A program made the translations under genes and the position numbers. Below are positions 15,988 to 23,628 of a stretch of DNA of 33,876 nucleotides, in pieces. Origin of the DNA: Candidatus Omnitrophota bacterium. GTDB taxonomy: Bacteria; Omnitrophota; Gorgyraeia; Duberdicusellales; 4484-171. Within the stretch, counting starts at the first letter, position 1; every line of letters starts with the position of its first letter. The notes below the pieces were generated by a model. It did no database searches. It was not told the origin of the DNA and worked only from the letters and a program-made list of their open reading frames with translations. The stretch spans positions 1 to 33,876 of the forward strand of contig JAHKAJ010000016.1 of NCBI GenBank assembly GCA_018826075.1, given 5' to 3'.

Positions 15988-16359
15988 TTATTGCGTTAAT
16001 AAATCCAAAGACATTTTTAAATCCTGCTGTGTATCCACATAAGGACTTATTTTAGGAATAAAGGCAGCTATGTTTAATTCTTTACTTTCCTCCATAGCTT
16101 TGATCGTCGGATTGGCAGTAAACACTATCGCTGGGACCCTGGTAGTCGTTGAACGCATTTTTCTTAAAAGATCTAAACCGTTCATGTCCGGCATAAGGTA
16201 ATCTAAAACCAGGACATCCGGACGTTCAGCTTTAGATAATTCAAGGGCTTGCGCTCCATTAGAAGCAATAATCACTTCATAGCCCCAGGAGCCGATCAAT
16301 TTAGACATTAAATTTAAAAAATCCTGTTCGTCATCAACCAAAAGAACTTTTTTTGACAT
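15988..16359 (-). CDS. Stand-alone receiver-domain response regulator
   Basis: The 123-residue product is a single CheY-like receiver with no output domain. It has the acidic pair D9/D10, the phosphorylatable D53 (LVLDYLMPDMNG), the Thr in VFTAN and the Lys in IPKIS. Such proteins relay phosphate to partners; no histidine kinase is in the window. The start is the ATG at 16359 because AGGAGGA lies about ten bases before it; a longer frame upstream runs into the direct repeat. Confidence 0.9.
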   Translation of the reverse strand: MSKKVLLVDDEQDFLNLMSKLIGSWGYEVIIASNGAQALELSKAERPDVLVLDYLMPDMNGLDLLRKMRSTTTRVPAIVFTANPTIKAMEESKELNIAAFIPKISPYVDTQQDLKMSLDLLTQ

Positions 16360-16388
16360 TTTTATCTTTCCTCCTAATGTAATTACTG

Positions 16389-16450
16389 CTTCGAAGCCCG
16401 CCAAAGCTATTTCGCCTTATATACTAAGGGCGAAGAAGAATGCGCCCGGC
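16389..16450. repeat. 62-bp direct repeat, copy 1
   Basis: This copy is identical to 16504-16565, with the copies offset by 115 bases. It ends with the last nine bases of a tRNA-Arg 3' acceptor strand (gcgcccggc on the plus strand) but carries no tRNA body. It contains an imperfect hairpin (TTCGCCTTA against TAAGGGCGAA). Confidence 0.9.
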
Positions 16451-16503
16451 TCTGCTTCGCCCTTCAACACTTAACCGCCAGTAGGGCTTCGCAGAAGCTA
16501 TTA

Positions 16504-16565
16504 CTTCGAAGCCCGCCAAAGCTATTTCGCCTTATATACTAAGGGCGAAGAAGAATGCGCCCGGC
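16504..16565. repeat. 62-bp direct repeat, copy 2, overlapping the tRNA-Arg(ACG) 3' end
   Basis: Identical to 16389-16450. Its right end overlaps the 3' acceptor strand of the intact tRNA-Arg(ACG). The 53 bp between the copies (16451-16503) contains no gene but several GCTTCGC/GAAGC motifs. Confidence 0.9.
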
Positions 16566-16629
16566 AGGACTCGAACCTGCAACCTTCTGGTCCGTAGCCA
16601 GATGCTCTATCCAATTGAGCCACGGGCGC
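16556..16629 (-). tRNA. tRNA-Arg (anticodon ACG)
   Basis: A 74-base cloverleaf reads on the minus strand: acceptor GCGCCCG with CGGGCGC, D-arm GCTC/GAGC, anticodon stem TCTGG/CCAGA with loop CTACGGA, T-stem GCAGG/CCTGC and T-loop TTCGAGT, discriminator A. No CCA is encoded. The ACG anticodon, once deaminated to ICG, reads CGU, CGC and CGA, so it can cover the codon of the interrupted TCG gene nearby. It lies 20 bases after a four-gene operon on the same strand. Confidence 0.95.
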
Positions 16630-16649
16630 GCTATGATTCGCTGTTCGTT

Positions 16650-16919
16650 TTATTTAAAACGGGAAGCTATTTCCTCCTTAAGCATGTCTTCCCTGGTCAT
16701 CTTAAGAAGCTTATCCACTGCTTTAGTGTAATCTTCCTTCTTGAAATCCAGGTATTCGCTCAAGTTCACCAGGGCCTGGGTAAAACAAGTGCTTAAAGCG
16801 GCGATCTGCACCTCAAAGGACTCCTGGATAGTTAAATCTTTCTGCTTACGCCACCAAGCATAAACAAAATCCCAAATCTTTGTGCTGAGTTCATTAACCT
16901 TATCTTGATTCTGATTCAC
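16650..16919 (-). CDS. Small helical protein of unknown function
   Basis: The 89-residue protein has no signal peptide and looks entirely alpha-helical and charged (NELSTKIWDFVYAWWRKQKD, LLKMTREDMLKEEIASRF). I do not recognise a family. It starts at a GTG that overlaps the stop of the preceding secreted-protein gene as GTGA (16916-16919), so it should be translationally coupled. It is the last gene of a four-gene operon whose other products are exported, which sets it apart as the only cytoplasmic member. Confidence 0.7.
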   Translation of the reverse strand: MNQNQDKVNELSTKIWDFVYAWWRKQKDLTIQESFEVQIAALSTCFTQALVNLSEYLDFKKEDYTKAVDKLLKMTREDMLKEEIASRFK

Positions 16920-17374
16920 TTTACCATCTCCTTCTTAGCGCTAAGGCCGCCCAAGCCGTCGATTAGCTTCAGCTTTATGGTCACCTCTCCAGCCATGGCC
17001 ACTGTACATTCTGAACCGCTAAGATTAAACAGCCGGCAAGATTTTTTCTCAATCAGCGGACTAAACCAAGAGATTTCAACCCAGCCCCAGCCGCCCCACT
17101 GGACAGCCGTTTTTTCTAAAACCATCTTAATATTATTGCTGCTATCATAATCTAAGTACACCAGCGCATAACGCTTATAGGGAATATCGCCGCCTTCCTG
17201 AACTATGCAACTGGCAATGAGATTGCCCGGCGTAACCGGCTGTTTATTATTAAGTATAAAATTAGTGACTTTAAAATTCAGGCTTTGAGCATCTGCACTG
17301 GTAACTAGCAAAAACAGGCCTGCGCTCACTGATAAAATCCTTTTCAATAATGGCCGCTGATTACTTCTCTGCAT
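16916..17374 (-). CDS. Exported protein of unknown function
   Basis: The 152-residue product starts with a Sec signal peptide (ILSVSAGLFLLVTSADA, cleavage near residue 29). The mature part is beta-rich with the pattern VTPGNLIASC, RYALVYLDYDSSNNIKM and a Trp-rich WGGWGWVEISWF stretch, and has three cysteines. No family is recognised; the strand pattern would suit an immunoglobulin-like fold, but that is a guess. It starts 4 bases after the stop of the gene before it in the operon and ends in a GTGA overlap with the next. Confidence 0.72.
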   Translation of the reverse strand: MQRSNQRPLLKRILSVSAGLFLLVTSADAQSLNFKVTNFILNNKQPVTPGNLIASCIVQEGGDIPYKRYALVYLDYDSSNNIKMVLEKTAVQWGGWGWVEISWFSPLIEKKSCRLFNLSGSECTVAMAGEVTIKLKLIDGLGGLSAKKEMVK

Positions 17375-17378
17375 CCTG

Positions 17379-17792
17379 TCACTTAACTAAACCTTCCTTT
17401 AAAATAAGTGTATTCATCCGGATTTCTTCAAAAATACCCATAAAACGAAACCTCCGGCCTTCCTTGATTTTTAATTTCCGGCCGGCTAAATGCTTTCTTA
17501 GGAATACTACTATATTTACAGTATCCGATGATGAAAAATCTCTCTTGGTAGAAAGATTCACGGTAGTATCTCCTGTGAGGTCCTTAGTTATGCTGACCAC
17601 GTAGGCATAACCGTCTAAACGCTCACCCCTGTATTGGTTAATCAATTCTTCAAACTCAATCTTAGAGACTTTTTTGGTAATCGCCTCAGCGAACTTTTCA
17701 AACCCTTCATTAGCGTAAACCGGCGCTAAAAACCCTATCCCGCCCAAAGCAAAAACCGTCAAAATTAAAATCCTAACTTTTGTTAAAGGCAT
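17379..17792 (-). CDS. Exported protein of unknown function, possibly OB-fold
   Basis: The 137-residue product has a signal peptide ending PVYA and a mature part of about 110 residues. The pattern (IEFEELINQYRGERLDGYAYVV split here as IEFEELINQY and LDGYAYVVSI, then TTVNLSTK and VNIVVFLRK, LKEGLVK) resembles small OB-fold domains that are found in exported bacterial proteins; confidence in that is low. It starts in a one-base overlap with the preceding gene (TAATG). Confidence 0.7.
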   Translation of the reverse strand: MPLTKVRILILTVFALGGIGFLAPVYANEGFEKFAEAITKKVSKIEFEELINQYRGERLDGYAYVVSITKDLTGDTTVNLSTKRDFSSSDTVNIVVFLRKHLAGRKLKIKEGRRFRFMGIFEEIRMNTLILKEGLVK

Positions 17793-18244
17793 TAGCGCCC
17801 GATTGTTTCATCGGCTGAAAGCACTCTATCAAAGCGAATGCGTTCTATCCGGTAGTTGTCGTATTCTTTAGTAAAGTTTACGATAATCACAACGTCTCGG
17901 TTCTTGGTGAAAACTGCCTGATAAACCAGCATCGGAAAATCCGGATCAATCAGGCTTTCCTCTTTGATCAGCTGTTTAGAAACAAGATCGCCCAACTGGC
18001 TTTTATATCCATTAATATATACTGCGCGGAAATACTGTTCTGTAGTTATCGGGTTCATTTCCTTAGCAAAGTATTCAAAAAATTTTAAATAATCCTCGGT
18101 ATTATATGCCAGTAAGGCTTCATCTACCAATATTTCCAAAGTACCCAAAAGGTAGCCTTTGGAAGGCTGGGAGCAAACCGGTTCCAAAACAAAACAGTTC
18201 CCCATAACTAATACGGCTAAAAATATTGATGTTAAACTCCGCAT
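17792..18244 (-). CDS. Exported protein of unknown function (DUF3887/NTF2-like shape)
   Basis: The 150-residue product begins with a signal peptide (SIFLAVLVMGNCFVLEPVCS). The rest fits a small NTF2-like or DUF3887-like fold: a helical N-terminal part with YLKFFEYFAKEM, then strands VYQAVFTKNRDVVIIVNFTK and YDNYRIERIRFD. The function is not known. It is the first gene of a four-gene operon; AAGGAGG lies eight bases before the ATG, and a promoter candidate lies at 18315-18342. Confidence 0.72.
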   Translation of the reverse strand: MRSLTSIFLAVLVMGNCFVLEPVCSQPSKGYLLGTLEILVDEALLAYNTEDYLKFFEYFAKEMNPITTEQYFRAVYINGYKSQLGDLVSKQLIKEESLIDPDFPMLVYQAVFTKNRDVVIIVNFTKEYDNYRIERIRFDRVLSADETIGR

Positions 18245-18314
18245 AGAATATACCTCCTTTCACCTATTTTGATTCGGTAAAGTCAAATAAAATCCCTGGC
18301 AAACTACCTTATTT

Positions 18315-18342
18315 ATTGTAGCAAATTTAATTGGATATGCAA
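18315..18342 (-). promoter_or_regulatory. Promoter candidate for the small exported-protein operon
   Basis: On the minus strand TTGCAT and TACAAT are 16 bases apart. They predict a leader of about 60 bases that carries the AAGGAGG site of the gene at 18244. Confidence 0.45.
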
Positions 18343-18351
18343 TTAAAGAGT

Positions 18352-18380
18352 TTGGCAAAGCCAAAGCCTTTAGGTATAAT
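18352..18380 (+). promoter_or_regulatory. Promoter of the GGQ gene, predicted leaderless
   Basis: TTGGCA and a perfect TATAAT are 17 bases apart. The -10 ends six bases before the ATG at 18387, so the transcript should begin at the start codon itself. Confidence 0.65.
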
Positions 18381-18386
18381 ACAATC

Positions 18387-18815
18387 ATGGACTATGCTGA
18401 TTTACCGATCTCTCGAAACAAAGCCAAAACGATCAAAGAAAAAATGGCCCGGCTTAAAATACGTGAATCTGACTTTAAAGAGCACTTTTTGCGGGCCGGC
18501 GGCCGTGGCGGCCAGAAGTTGAATAAAACTTCAAGTTGTGTGTATTTAAAGCACCTGCCGACCGGAATCGAAGTGAAGTGTCAGCAAGAACGCAGCCAGG
18601 CCTTGAATAGATTTTTTGCTCGAAGAATACTGATTGAAAAAATTGAAACGCTGGTTTTAAAAGAAAAAAGCGAAAAAAATAAACAGATCGAGAAAATCCG
18701 CCGCCAAAAACGTAAACGTTCAAAACGGGCAAAGGAAAAAATCCTTAAAGCTAAACATCTTCATTCAGAAAAAAAACAATTCCGTAGAGAAAAACCGCAA
18801 ATAGAACAGCTTTAG
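18387..18815 (+). CDS. Release-factor-like peptidyl-tRNA hydrolase (GGQ domain)
   Basis: The 142-residue protein has the RF-1 catalytic GGQ (residues 41-43) in RAGGRGGQKLNKTSSCVYL, and a C-terminal tail of about 50 residues very rich in Lys and Arg. This is the layout of ArfB/YaeJ and of the mitochondrial mtRF-R/C12orf65 group, which rescue stalled ribosomes. The GIEVKCQQERSQALNRFFARR segment (20 residues or fewer per part) is typical of the stand-alone bacterial group. It has no codon-recognition domain. Its promoter predicts a leaderless transcript. Downstream on the opposite strand is a PilZ gene. Confidence 0.9.
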   Translation: MDYADLPISRNKAKTIKEKMARLKIRESDFKEHFLRAGGRGGQKLNKTSSCVYLKHLPTGIEVKCQQERSQALNRFFARRILIEKIETLVLKEKSEKNKQIEKIRRQKRKRSKRAKEKILKAKHLHSEKKQFRREKPQIEQL

Positions 18816-18820
18816 ATATT

Positions 18821-19162
18821 TCAATCACAACCGTAGCGGCTTTCACCTACAAACTGCTGAATGTCCTGACGTTGGGGATCACCGATATCCTGGAATTGAA
18901 CTCCGGCTTGCCAGCCTACCCGGCCCGGTTCAACCCCGCTGATCCAGCAAACTCTGCCCTTGGAATAAACTGTCATTTTATTCGGCAACTGAAAAGAAAA
19001 TTGCACGATGTCATCATGGGATAGCCTTAAATCGTCAGTTTCAAAACATAAACCGCCTTCAGAAATATTTCTGATCCGGTTTAGATTATCAAAGGTGTCG
19101 GCTTTCCTCCACATCACTTTCTCATTCAATTCTACCCTGGGAAATCTTCGCCGTTCTTGCAT
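18821..19162 (-). CDS. PilZ-domain protein (c-di-GMP receptor)
   Basis: A single PilZ domain of 113 residues has both c-di-GMP-binding motifs: RRRFPR (RxxxR) near the N-terminus and NISEGGLCF ([DN]xSxxG). The Cys-Trp-Ile strand and VGVQFQDIGDPQR-like ending (GWQAGVQFQDI) fit the barrel. I start it at ATG 19162 because AAGGAGG lies six bases before it; a longer frame would overlap the thyX end. It may read the c-di-GMP pool set by the HD-GYP protein at the left edge. It follows thyX with a 10-base gap. Confidence 0.9.
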   Translation of the reverse strand: MQERRRFPRVELNEKVMWRKADTFDNLNRIRNISEGGLCFETDDLRLSHDDIVQFSFQLPNKMTVYSKGRVCWISGVEPGRVGWQAGVQFQDIGDPQRQDIQQFVGESRYGCD

Positions 19163-19172
19163 ATCCACCTCC

Positions 19173-20693
19173 TTAATCCCGCTTGATCTTTCTTGCCTGC
19201 GGCAAAACCACTTCAGTGATTTTCGGTGATTTTCCAAAAATCTTTTGGTAAATTTCGCTGTATTTATCCTTTCCGCCGATCAACCCAAAAGTAAGCGGCA
19301 TGACTTGTTTTGCTTTTTGGGCCATAGCCCGGGAAATATTTTTAATATCCCATTGAGCGTGAGAATCTTCCCTTAAACGTGAAATATGATAAAGCTCCCG
19401 GGCATTTACCCGTATTAATACCCTACGGCGATGAGCATTAGTCAAAATATAAGGAGCGGCTGAAGGTGCTACCTTATTTATAATCAAGTAAACTTGGTTA
19501 GTTTCTTCGATAATCTCAGAAAAAACTTGCTCCATACCGATTTCCTTAATCGAATCCGGTATGGTGACGCCTAAGGCCGGGTCATAGTCTTGAGCGGTGA
19601 TCGTTGACATCCGGTGCCTTTTCAGCTGCCCGAAACAGGCAGCCGAAAGAACAATATTAAAGGTAAGATTGACATATTCAAACTCCCGAAGCATTGAATC
19701 GTAAAACTGCATATTTTGCCACGCAGTTGTATAGATCCGCCTCAATTGCTCCGGGGAAAGCTTTTTAGCAATAACCAGGCATTGTTCATACGGTATCTTG
19801 GATGAAACATGAAGTAAAGACGCGGCAATGATCGCATCACCGCCTTCGGTAAACTCAACCAATTCTACTTCAGCGACTCCTTTAGCCGGCTGTTGGGAAA
19901 AACTTGCCGGCATGATTTCAAAGGCTAATTTCCTTAACTCCGGATAGGTTTTTTGATCTCTTTCATTAGCCTGATAAAAAATAACTATCGAGGGAGCCAC
20001 ACAAGCCACTTGTTGATGAATCAAACGACCCAGGGAACGGACTTCTTCCAAAGGATGCGAGGCAAACCTTCTTAACATCAACTCCAGATTTCTGGCGTTA
20101 ACTGTCTGGCCTACCTGAGACTCAATAGCCAAAGCGGTAATATAGCGGGCATCTTCTTTAGCCCAGCCTTCAAGCAAATTATGCTTTTTTGGATCGCTGG
20201 CAAGTTCAGCTTGTTTTTTAAAAACATGGTCTTTTAATTTTTCAAAAAGAATCCGGTAAGTATGGTTCTGCTTATTTACTGTATCGATGAATAGCTTCTC
20301 CAGAGTGGTCCCTTTGATCTCCTCAGGAATAACAAAATCTTTTTCCAAAGTAATATAGCGCTGGGATTTTTCGGTATACGAACAAAGCCGGAAACGCTCG
20401 ACCTCCTCCATTGCCAAGCGGGAAACACCGATAATGTCCAGGTTAAACACAGCATGTTCAGCTACCGAATGATGGCCCATTTTGAAAATAATCGTTGAAT
20501 TTGACTTGCGGGCCTGTTCTACTTCCTGACGAGCATCTTTACGAATATCCTCAATCGAGCGAGGATCACGGCTGATCCGGGCATAAGCGGCGGACAGCAC
20601 TTCCGGAGTCAGGTCCTGGCGGCTTCCCACCTCTTTTTGGAGCTGGTTTAAAACCTCGGTATCCACATTATAGCCGGCTAAACTAACCTTCAT
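19173..20693 (-). CDS. thyX: Double-length FAD-dependent thymidylate synthase
   Basis: ThyX is normally about 220-250 residues; this product has 506, made of two ThyX-like halves. The first half (about 1-255) has GHHSVAEHAVF, the signature RFRLCSYTEKSQRY (Phe for the His of RHRxxSxxxxSxR) and NARNLELMLRRF. The second half (about 256-500) has LLHVSSKIPYE, RHRMSTITAQDY (RHR kept, later Ser/Arg lost) and NARELYHISRLREDSHAQWDI. ThyX makes dTMP from dUMP with FAD and methylenetetrahydrofolate. Each half lacks part of the signature, so composite active sites are possible. The ATG at 20693 has an extended -10 nine bases before it and no ribosome site. Confidence 0.9.
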   Translation of the reverse strand: MKVSLAGYNVDTEVLNQLQKEVGSRQDLTPEVLSAAYARISRDPRSIEDIRKDARQEVEQARKSNSTIIFKMGHHSVAEHAVFNLDIIGVSRLAMEEVERFRLCSYTEKSQRYITLEKDFVIPEEIKGTTLEKLFIDTVNKQNHTYRILFEKLKDHVFKKQAELASDPKKHNLLEGWAKEDARYITALAIESQVGQTVNARNLELMLRRFASHPLEEVRSLGRLIHQQVACVAPSIVIFYQANERDQKTYPELRKLAFEIMPASFSQQPAKGVAEVELVEFTEGGDAIIAASLLHVSSKIPYEQCLVIAKKLSPEQLRRIYTTAWQNMQFYDSMLREFEYVNLTFNIVLSAACFGQLKRHRMSTITAQDYDPALGVTIPDSIKEIGMEQVFSEIIEETNQVYLIINKVAPSAAPYILTNAHRRRVLIRVNARELYHISRLREDSHAQWDIKNISRAMAQKAKQVMPLTFGLIGGKDKYSEIYQKIFGKSPKITEVVLPQARKIKRD

Positions 20694-20702
20694 AGCGAAA
20701 TC

Positions 20703-20711
20703 ATTATAACA
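20703..20711 (-). promoter_or_regulatory. Extended -10 promoter of thyX
   Basis: On the minus strand TGTTATAAT ends nine bases before the thyX ATG, so the predicted leader is two to three bases. No -35 is obvious. Confidence 0.5.
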
Positions 20712-20759
20712 AGTTTTCCCGACCTGAAAAGAAGTTTATTTAACACTTTTCAGTTTAGG

Positions 20760-20788
20760 TTGAAATATGTTTAGGCTTATTATATAAT
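20760..20788 (+). promoter_or_regulatory. Promoter of tRNA-Ser
   Basis: TTGAAA and TATAAT are 17 bases apart; the -10 ends 20 bases before the tRNA. Confidence 0.55.
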
Positions 20789-20808
20789 ATAACCCTCGAA
20801 AACATCTA

Positions 20809-20893
20809 GGAGGGGTGGCTGAGTGGTTGAAAGCGGCGGTCTTGAAAACCGTTGTGGGGAAACTCACCGGGAGTTCGAATCTCTCCCCCTCCG
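20809..20893 (+). tRNA. tRNA-Ser (anticodon TGA)
   Basis: This 85-base tRNA has the long variable arm of a class II tRNA. The acceptor stem is GGAGGGG with CCCCTCC, the anticodon loop CTTGAAA gives TGA, the T-loop is TTCGAAT and the discriminator is G, as expected for Ser. No CCA is encoded. It reads UCN codons, chiefly UCA. Confidence 0.96.
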
Positions 20894-20896
20894 TAT

Positions 20897-21364
20897 TTAT
20901 TTAACCGCCTCCTCCAACTCTTCCTTGATCCTACTGCTGTGCAAGATAAAAGCATCCTTAAGGCTTTGCAAAAGTCCCTGGATAGTTTGAGGATCTGACT
21001 GCTTGATCTCAAAAAAATTAGCCTCAGCTAAAGTCATCTCAATATCCAAAGCTACCGACAAAGCATCGACCAATGAAAGCTTCTTGGCCTTAAACTCCCT
21101 GACTGCAGCCTCTACCTTATCAATATGTTTCTGGATAATTTCCTGGCTAAGCTTATCCTGGTTAAATTTTAAACTGCCGTTTTCAAATTCCGGATAAAAA
21201 TTACTGATCCAGCTAGCATGGATCAACTCTTCCTGCGACAAAGCCATGAAAAACTCACGTTTAAACGGAAACTTTCTGGCCATTATCTTATACAACTCGG
21301 AAACCGCCTCCTCATTTTTGACTAACAACCCGGCAATCGTGATCTGTATGTTTTCAGACATCAT
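20897..21364 (-). CDS. Ferritin-like/rubrerythrin-type protein
   Basis: The 155-residue protein is predicted as a four-helix bundle. It has a diiron pattern: Glu18/19 in NEEAVSELY, ExxH in QEELIHASW (E46, H49), a third-helix Glu in IEMTLAEANFF and a fourth-helix Glu/His region (FILHSSRIKEEL). This matches rubrerythrin-like ferritins, which reduce peroxide or bind iron; it lacks the rubredoxin tail. It starts at the ATG at 21364 or 21361, both near AGGAGG. It is followed by a lipoprotein gene in the opposite transcription order (upstream). Confidence 0.8.
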   Translation of the reverse strand: MMSENIQITIAGLLVKNEEAVSELYKIMARKFPFKREFFMALSQEELIHASWISNFYPEFENGSLKFNQDKLSQEIIQKHIDKVEAAVREFKAKKLSLVDALSVALDIEMTLAEANFFEIKQSDPQTIQGLLQSLKDAFILHSSRIKEELEEAVK

Positions 21365-21378
21365 ATTACCTCCTTAAC

Positions 21379-21708
21379 TTATTGGGCCCGGAACCGCTCC
21401 TGAATCAGATCCTGGCGCGGATTACCGGCGAATTCGCTACGTTTACCCAATAACTTATTGCTATCATCGTAAAAATAAGTATAGCCGGTTTTATCACTAT
21501 GAACAGCAATCGCCCACTGGCCGCCTTTAAACTCGCCTACACCCTCATTGTCATTGCGCTCAATGAATTCAGTCACATCGATAAGCTGTTTTTCATCAAC
21601 CGGCTGGTTGCTGGTTTTATTCTGAATTGTGGTATAGCCACTGGGGGGTTTCCCGGCGCAACCAAAAACAAATAATAGCAGAAATAAAAATAGATAAACT
21701 TTCTCCAT
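21379..21708 (-). CDS. Small lipoprotein of unknown function
   Basis: The 109-residue product has an N-terminal hydrophobic segment and a lipobox (FVFGCAG), so it should be anchored by signal peptidase II, encoded here as lspA. The mature part is polar, with DVTEFIERNDNEGVGEFKGG and TGYTYFYDDSNKLLGKR. I recognise no family. AAGGAGG precedes the ATG. Confidence 0.8.
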   Translation of the reverse strand: MEKVYLFLFLLLFVFGCAGKPPSGYTTIQNKTSNQPVDEKQLIDVTEFIERNDNEGVGEFKGGQWAIAVHSDKTGYTYFYDDSNKLLGKRSEFAGNPRQDLIQERFRAQ

Positions 21709-21734
21709 AACCTGCCTCCTTGAAAAACACTCTT

Positions 21735-22325
21735 CTAGCGTAAAGCCTGGGTAAATATAGTCTGGATTAAAATCGCCCCTTGCTTTGCACCTTCAAGAAT
21801 GAGCTTTCCGATACCCATAGAATAACTTATTTTTAAGTAGATGCTAAAAATTATTAAATTAAGAAGGTAAAGAATGCCGAAGATAAAAAGGTAGTTGATG
21901 ACTGCGGAAAAATTATGCCCTTTGGTTTCCCGAGCAATAAACACTAAATGCATCACCAAGACAAAACCTCCGATAAACACAAAAATATCACGGTTGTAAG
22001 TGAACTGCAAAACTTTCGGCAAAAGGAAAAATCCCAAACCTAAAAGAATCAACAGTGAAGGAAAGACCAGGGTAAAAAACGAAGAACGGAAGAAAAAATT
22101 CTGTATTCCTTTATAAACACCGTTTAGATCAGCGATAAAAGCATAGAAGCCGAAACAGGAAACCAGCGATAGGACAAATACGGCAATGTCAAAATTTTCC
22201 TTTGAACGGATCTCCTTCCAGAACTCTTTAGTCATCTCCGCCAGAAAACAAAAAATTATCAAAAAAAGAATAAACTTTACCAAAGTAAACAGATAGTTAT
22301 TTTTGAATCCGCTTTCTTCGACCAT
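21735..22325 (-). CDS. Multi-pass membrane protein of unknown function
   Basis: About five transmembrane segments lie in 196 residues (LFTLVKFILFLIIFCFLAE, IAVFVLSLVSCFGFYAFIAD, LVFPSLLILLGLGFFLL, FVFIGGFVLVMHLVFIA, FIFGILYLLNLIIFSIYL). No family is recognised. The ATG at 22325 lies inside the serS 3' end, a 29-base overlap, and is supported by AAGGAG six bases upstream. Confidence 0.75.
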   Translation of the reverse strand: MVEESGFKNNYLFTLVKFILFLIIFCFLAEMTKEFWKEIRSKENFDIAVFVLSLVSCFGFYAFIADLNGVYKGIQNFFFRSSFFTLVFPSLLILLGLGFFLLPKVLQFTYNRDIFVFIGGFVLVMHLVFIARETKGHNFSAVINYLFIFGILYLLNLIIFSIYLKISYSMGIGKLILEGAKQGAILIQTIFTQALR

Positions 22326-23568
22326 AATAACTCCTTAAAACCTTAGGTACTACTATTGAACCGTCTTTTTGCTGGTAATTTTCCAAAATCGCCACCACTA
22401 ACCGTGGCAGGGCCAGCCCTGAACCGTTAAGAGTATGGACAAATTCCAATTTAGCGGTTTTTTTATCGCGATAACGGATATTTCCCCGGCGGGCCTGGAA
22501 ATCTTCAAAATTAGAACAACTGGAAACTTCAAGCCATTTATCTATCCCCGGTGTATAAAGCTCGATATCATAACATTTGGCAGCGGCAAAACTAATATCG
22601 CCGGTTGCTAACAGGTTTATCCGGTAAGAAAGTTTAAGCAAATCCAGGATCTTACAGGCCTCCAAAAGCAAAACTTCAAGCTCCGGGTATGAATTCTCGG
22701 GTTTGACAAATTTAACTAACTCCACTTTATCAAATTCATGTACCCGTACCAAGCCTCGAGTGTCTTTTCCGTAAGAACCGGCCTCTCTTCTGAAACAAGG
22801 AGTATAGGCAACATATTTAACCGGTAAGTCTTTTTCATCCAAAATCTCATCACGATGAAGGTTGGTTAAGGGAACCTCGGCTGTAGGTATTAAAAACAAG
22901 TTATCTTCAGGAAATGAATACATATCCTCTTCTAAATTAGGCAGCTGGCCGGTTGCCCTCATTGAAGCCCGGTTCACCAGCTTCGGAGGGATTATTTCGC
23001 TATAGCCGTGTTTTCCGGCATGAAGGTCGATCATAAAATCGATCAAAGCCCGTTCTAATCTCGCACCTAAACCTTTAAAAATAACAAAGTTTGAGCCACT
23101 GACCTTGGCCGCCCGCTTAAAATCAATCAGATCCAGATTTTCGGCTAAAGCTATATGATCTAAAGGCTTGAAACTAAACCTGGGCTTTTGGCCCACTTCT
23201 TTAATGATCTCGTTGGCTTGGGGCCCGCCCACCGGAAGTGATGAATGAGGAATATTAGGAATCCTGTCGGCTTGAGATTTGAATTGTTTATCCAACTCGG
23301 AAAATTGCGCCTGTAAAGATATTGCCTCTTTTTTTATTGCCCGGCTTTCCTCTATCTTGGCTTTAGGGTCCTGCTTGGCTTTAAGCAGGCCCTGTATTTC
23401 CTTATCGATCAAATTCTGCTTAGCTGACAACTCCTCGGTTGCCTGCTGCAAGCTACGGCGTTTCTGGTCAAGCTCTAAAAAAGCTTCGAAATCAAAGCGG
23501 TAGTTGCGCTTTTTGATCGCCGCTCTTACTAAATCCGGATTTTGTCGAATAAGTTTAATATCTAACAT
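22297..23568 (-). CDS. serS: Seryl-tRNA synthetase
   Basis: This class II synthetase has an N-terminal coiled-coil arm (about residues 25-105) that holds the tRNA-Ser long variable arm. The core has LIPTAEVPLTNLH, motif 2 (CFRREAGSYGKDTRGLVRVHEF in its parts CFRREAGSYG and TRGLVRVHEF) and motif 3 (TLNGSGLALPRLVVAILENYQ, as NGSGLALPR). 423 residues is full length. The promoter at 23576-23603 puts the transcript start at the ATG, and no Shine-Dalgarno is visible. A substrate, tRNA-Ser(TGA), is encoded 1.5 kb away. Confidence 0.97.
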   Translation of the reverse strand: MLDIKLIRQNPDLVRAAIKKRNYRFDFEAFLELDQKRRSLQQATEELSAKQNLIDKEIQGLLKAKQDPKAKIEESRAIKKEAISLQAQFSELDKQFKSQADRIPNIPHSSLPVGGPQANEIIKEVGQKPRFSFKPLDHIALAENLDLIDFKRAAKVSGSNFVIFKGLGARLERALIDFMIDLHAGKHGYSEIIPPKLVNRASMRATGQLPNLEEDMYSFPEDNLFLIPTAEVPLTNLHRDEILDEKDLPVKYVAYTPCFRREAGSYGKDTRGLVRVHEFDKVELVKFVKPENSYPELEVLLLEACKILDLLKLSYRINLLATGDISFAAAKCYDIELYTPGIDKWLEVSSCSNFEDFQARRGNIRYRDKKTAKLEFVHTLNGSGLALPRLVVAILENYQQKDGSIVVPKVLRSYYGRRKRIQK

Positions 23569-23575
23569 GGTGCCT

Positions 23576-23603
23576 ATTATACCTGAAATTATTATAACTT
23601 CAA
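23576..23603 (-). promoter_or_regulatory. serS promoter, predicted leaderless
   Basis: On the minus strand TTGAAG and TATAAT are 16 bases apart and the -10 ends 7 bases before the ATG, so transcription should begin at the start codon. Confidence 0.6.
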
Positions 23604-23628
23604 CTGGGCTACTTCAACCGCACTTCGT

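Noticed and set aside
16389..16565. Direct repeat as a CRISPR array
   Set aside because: Only two copies, 62 bases long, offset by 115 bases, and overlapping a tRNA; no cas-like genes in the window.
16389..16565. Attachment site of a live integrative element
   Set aside because: The segment between copies is only 53 bp and no integrase is present; at most a scar.
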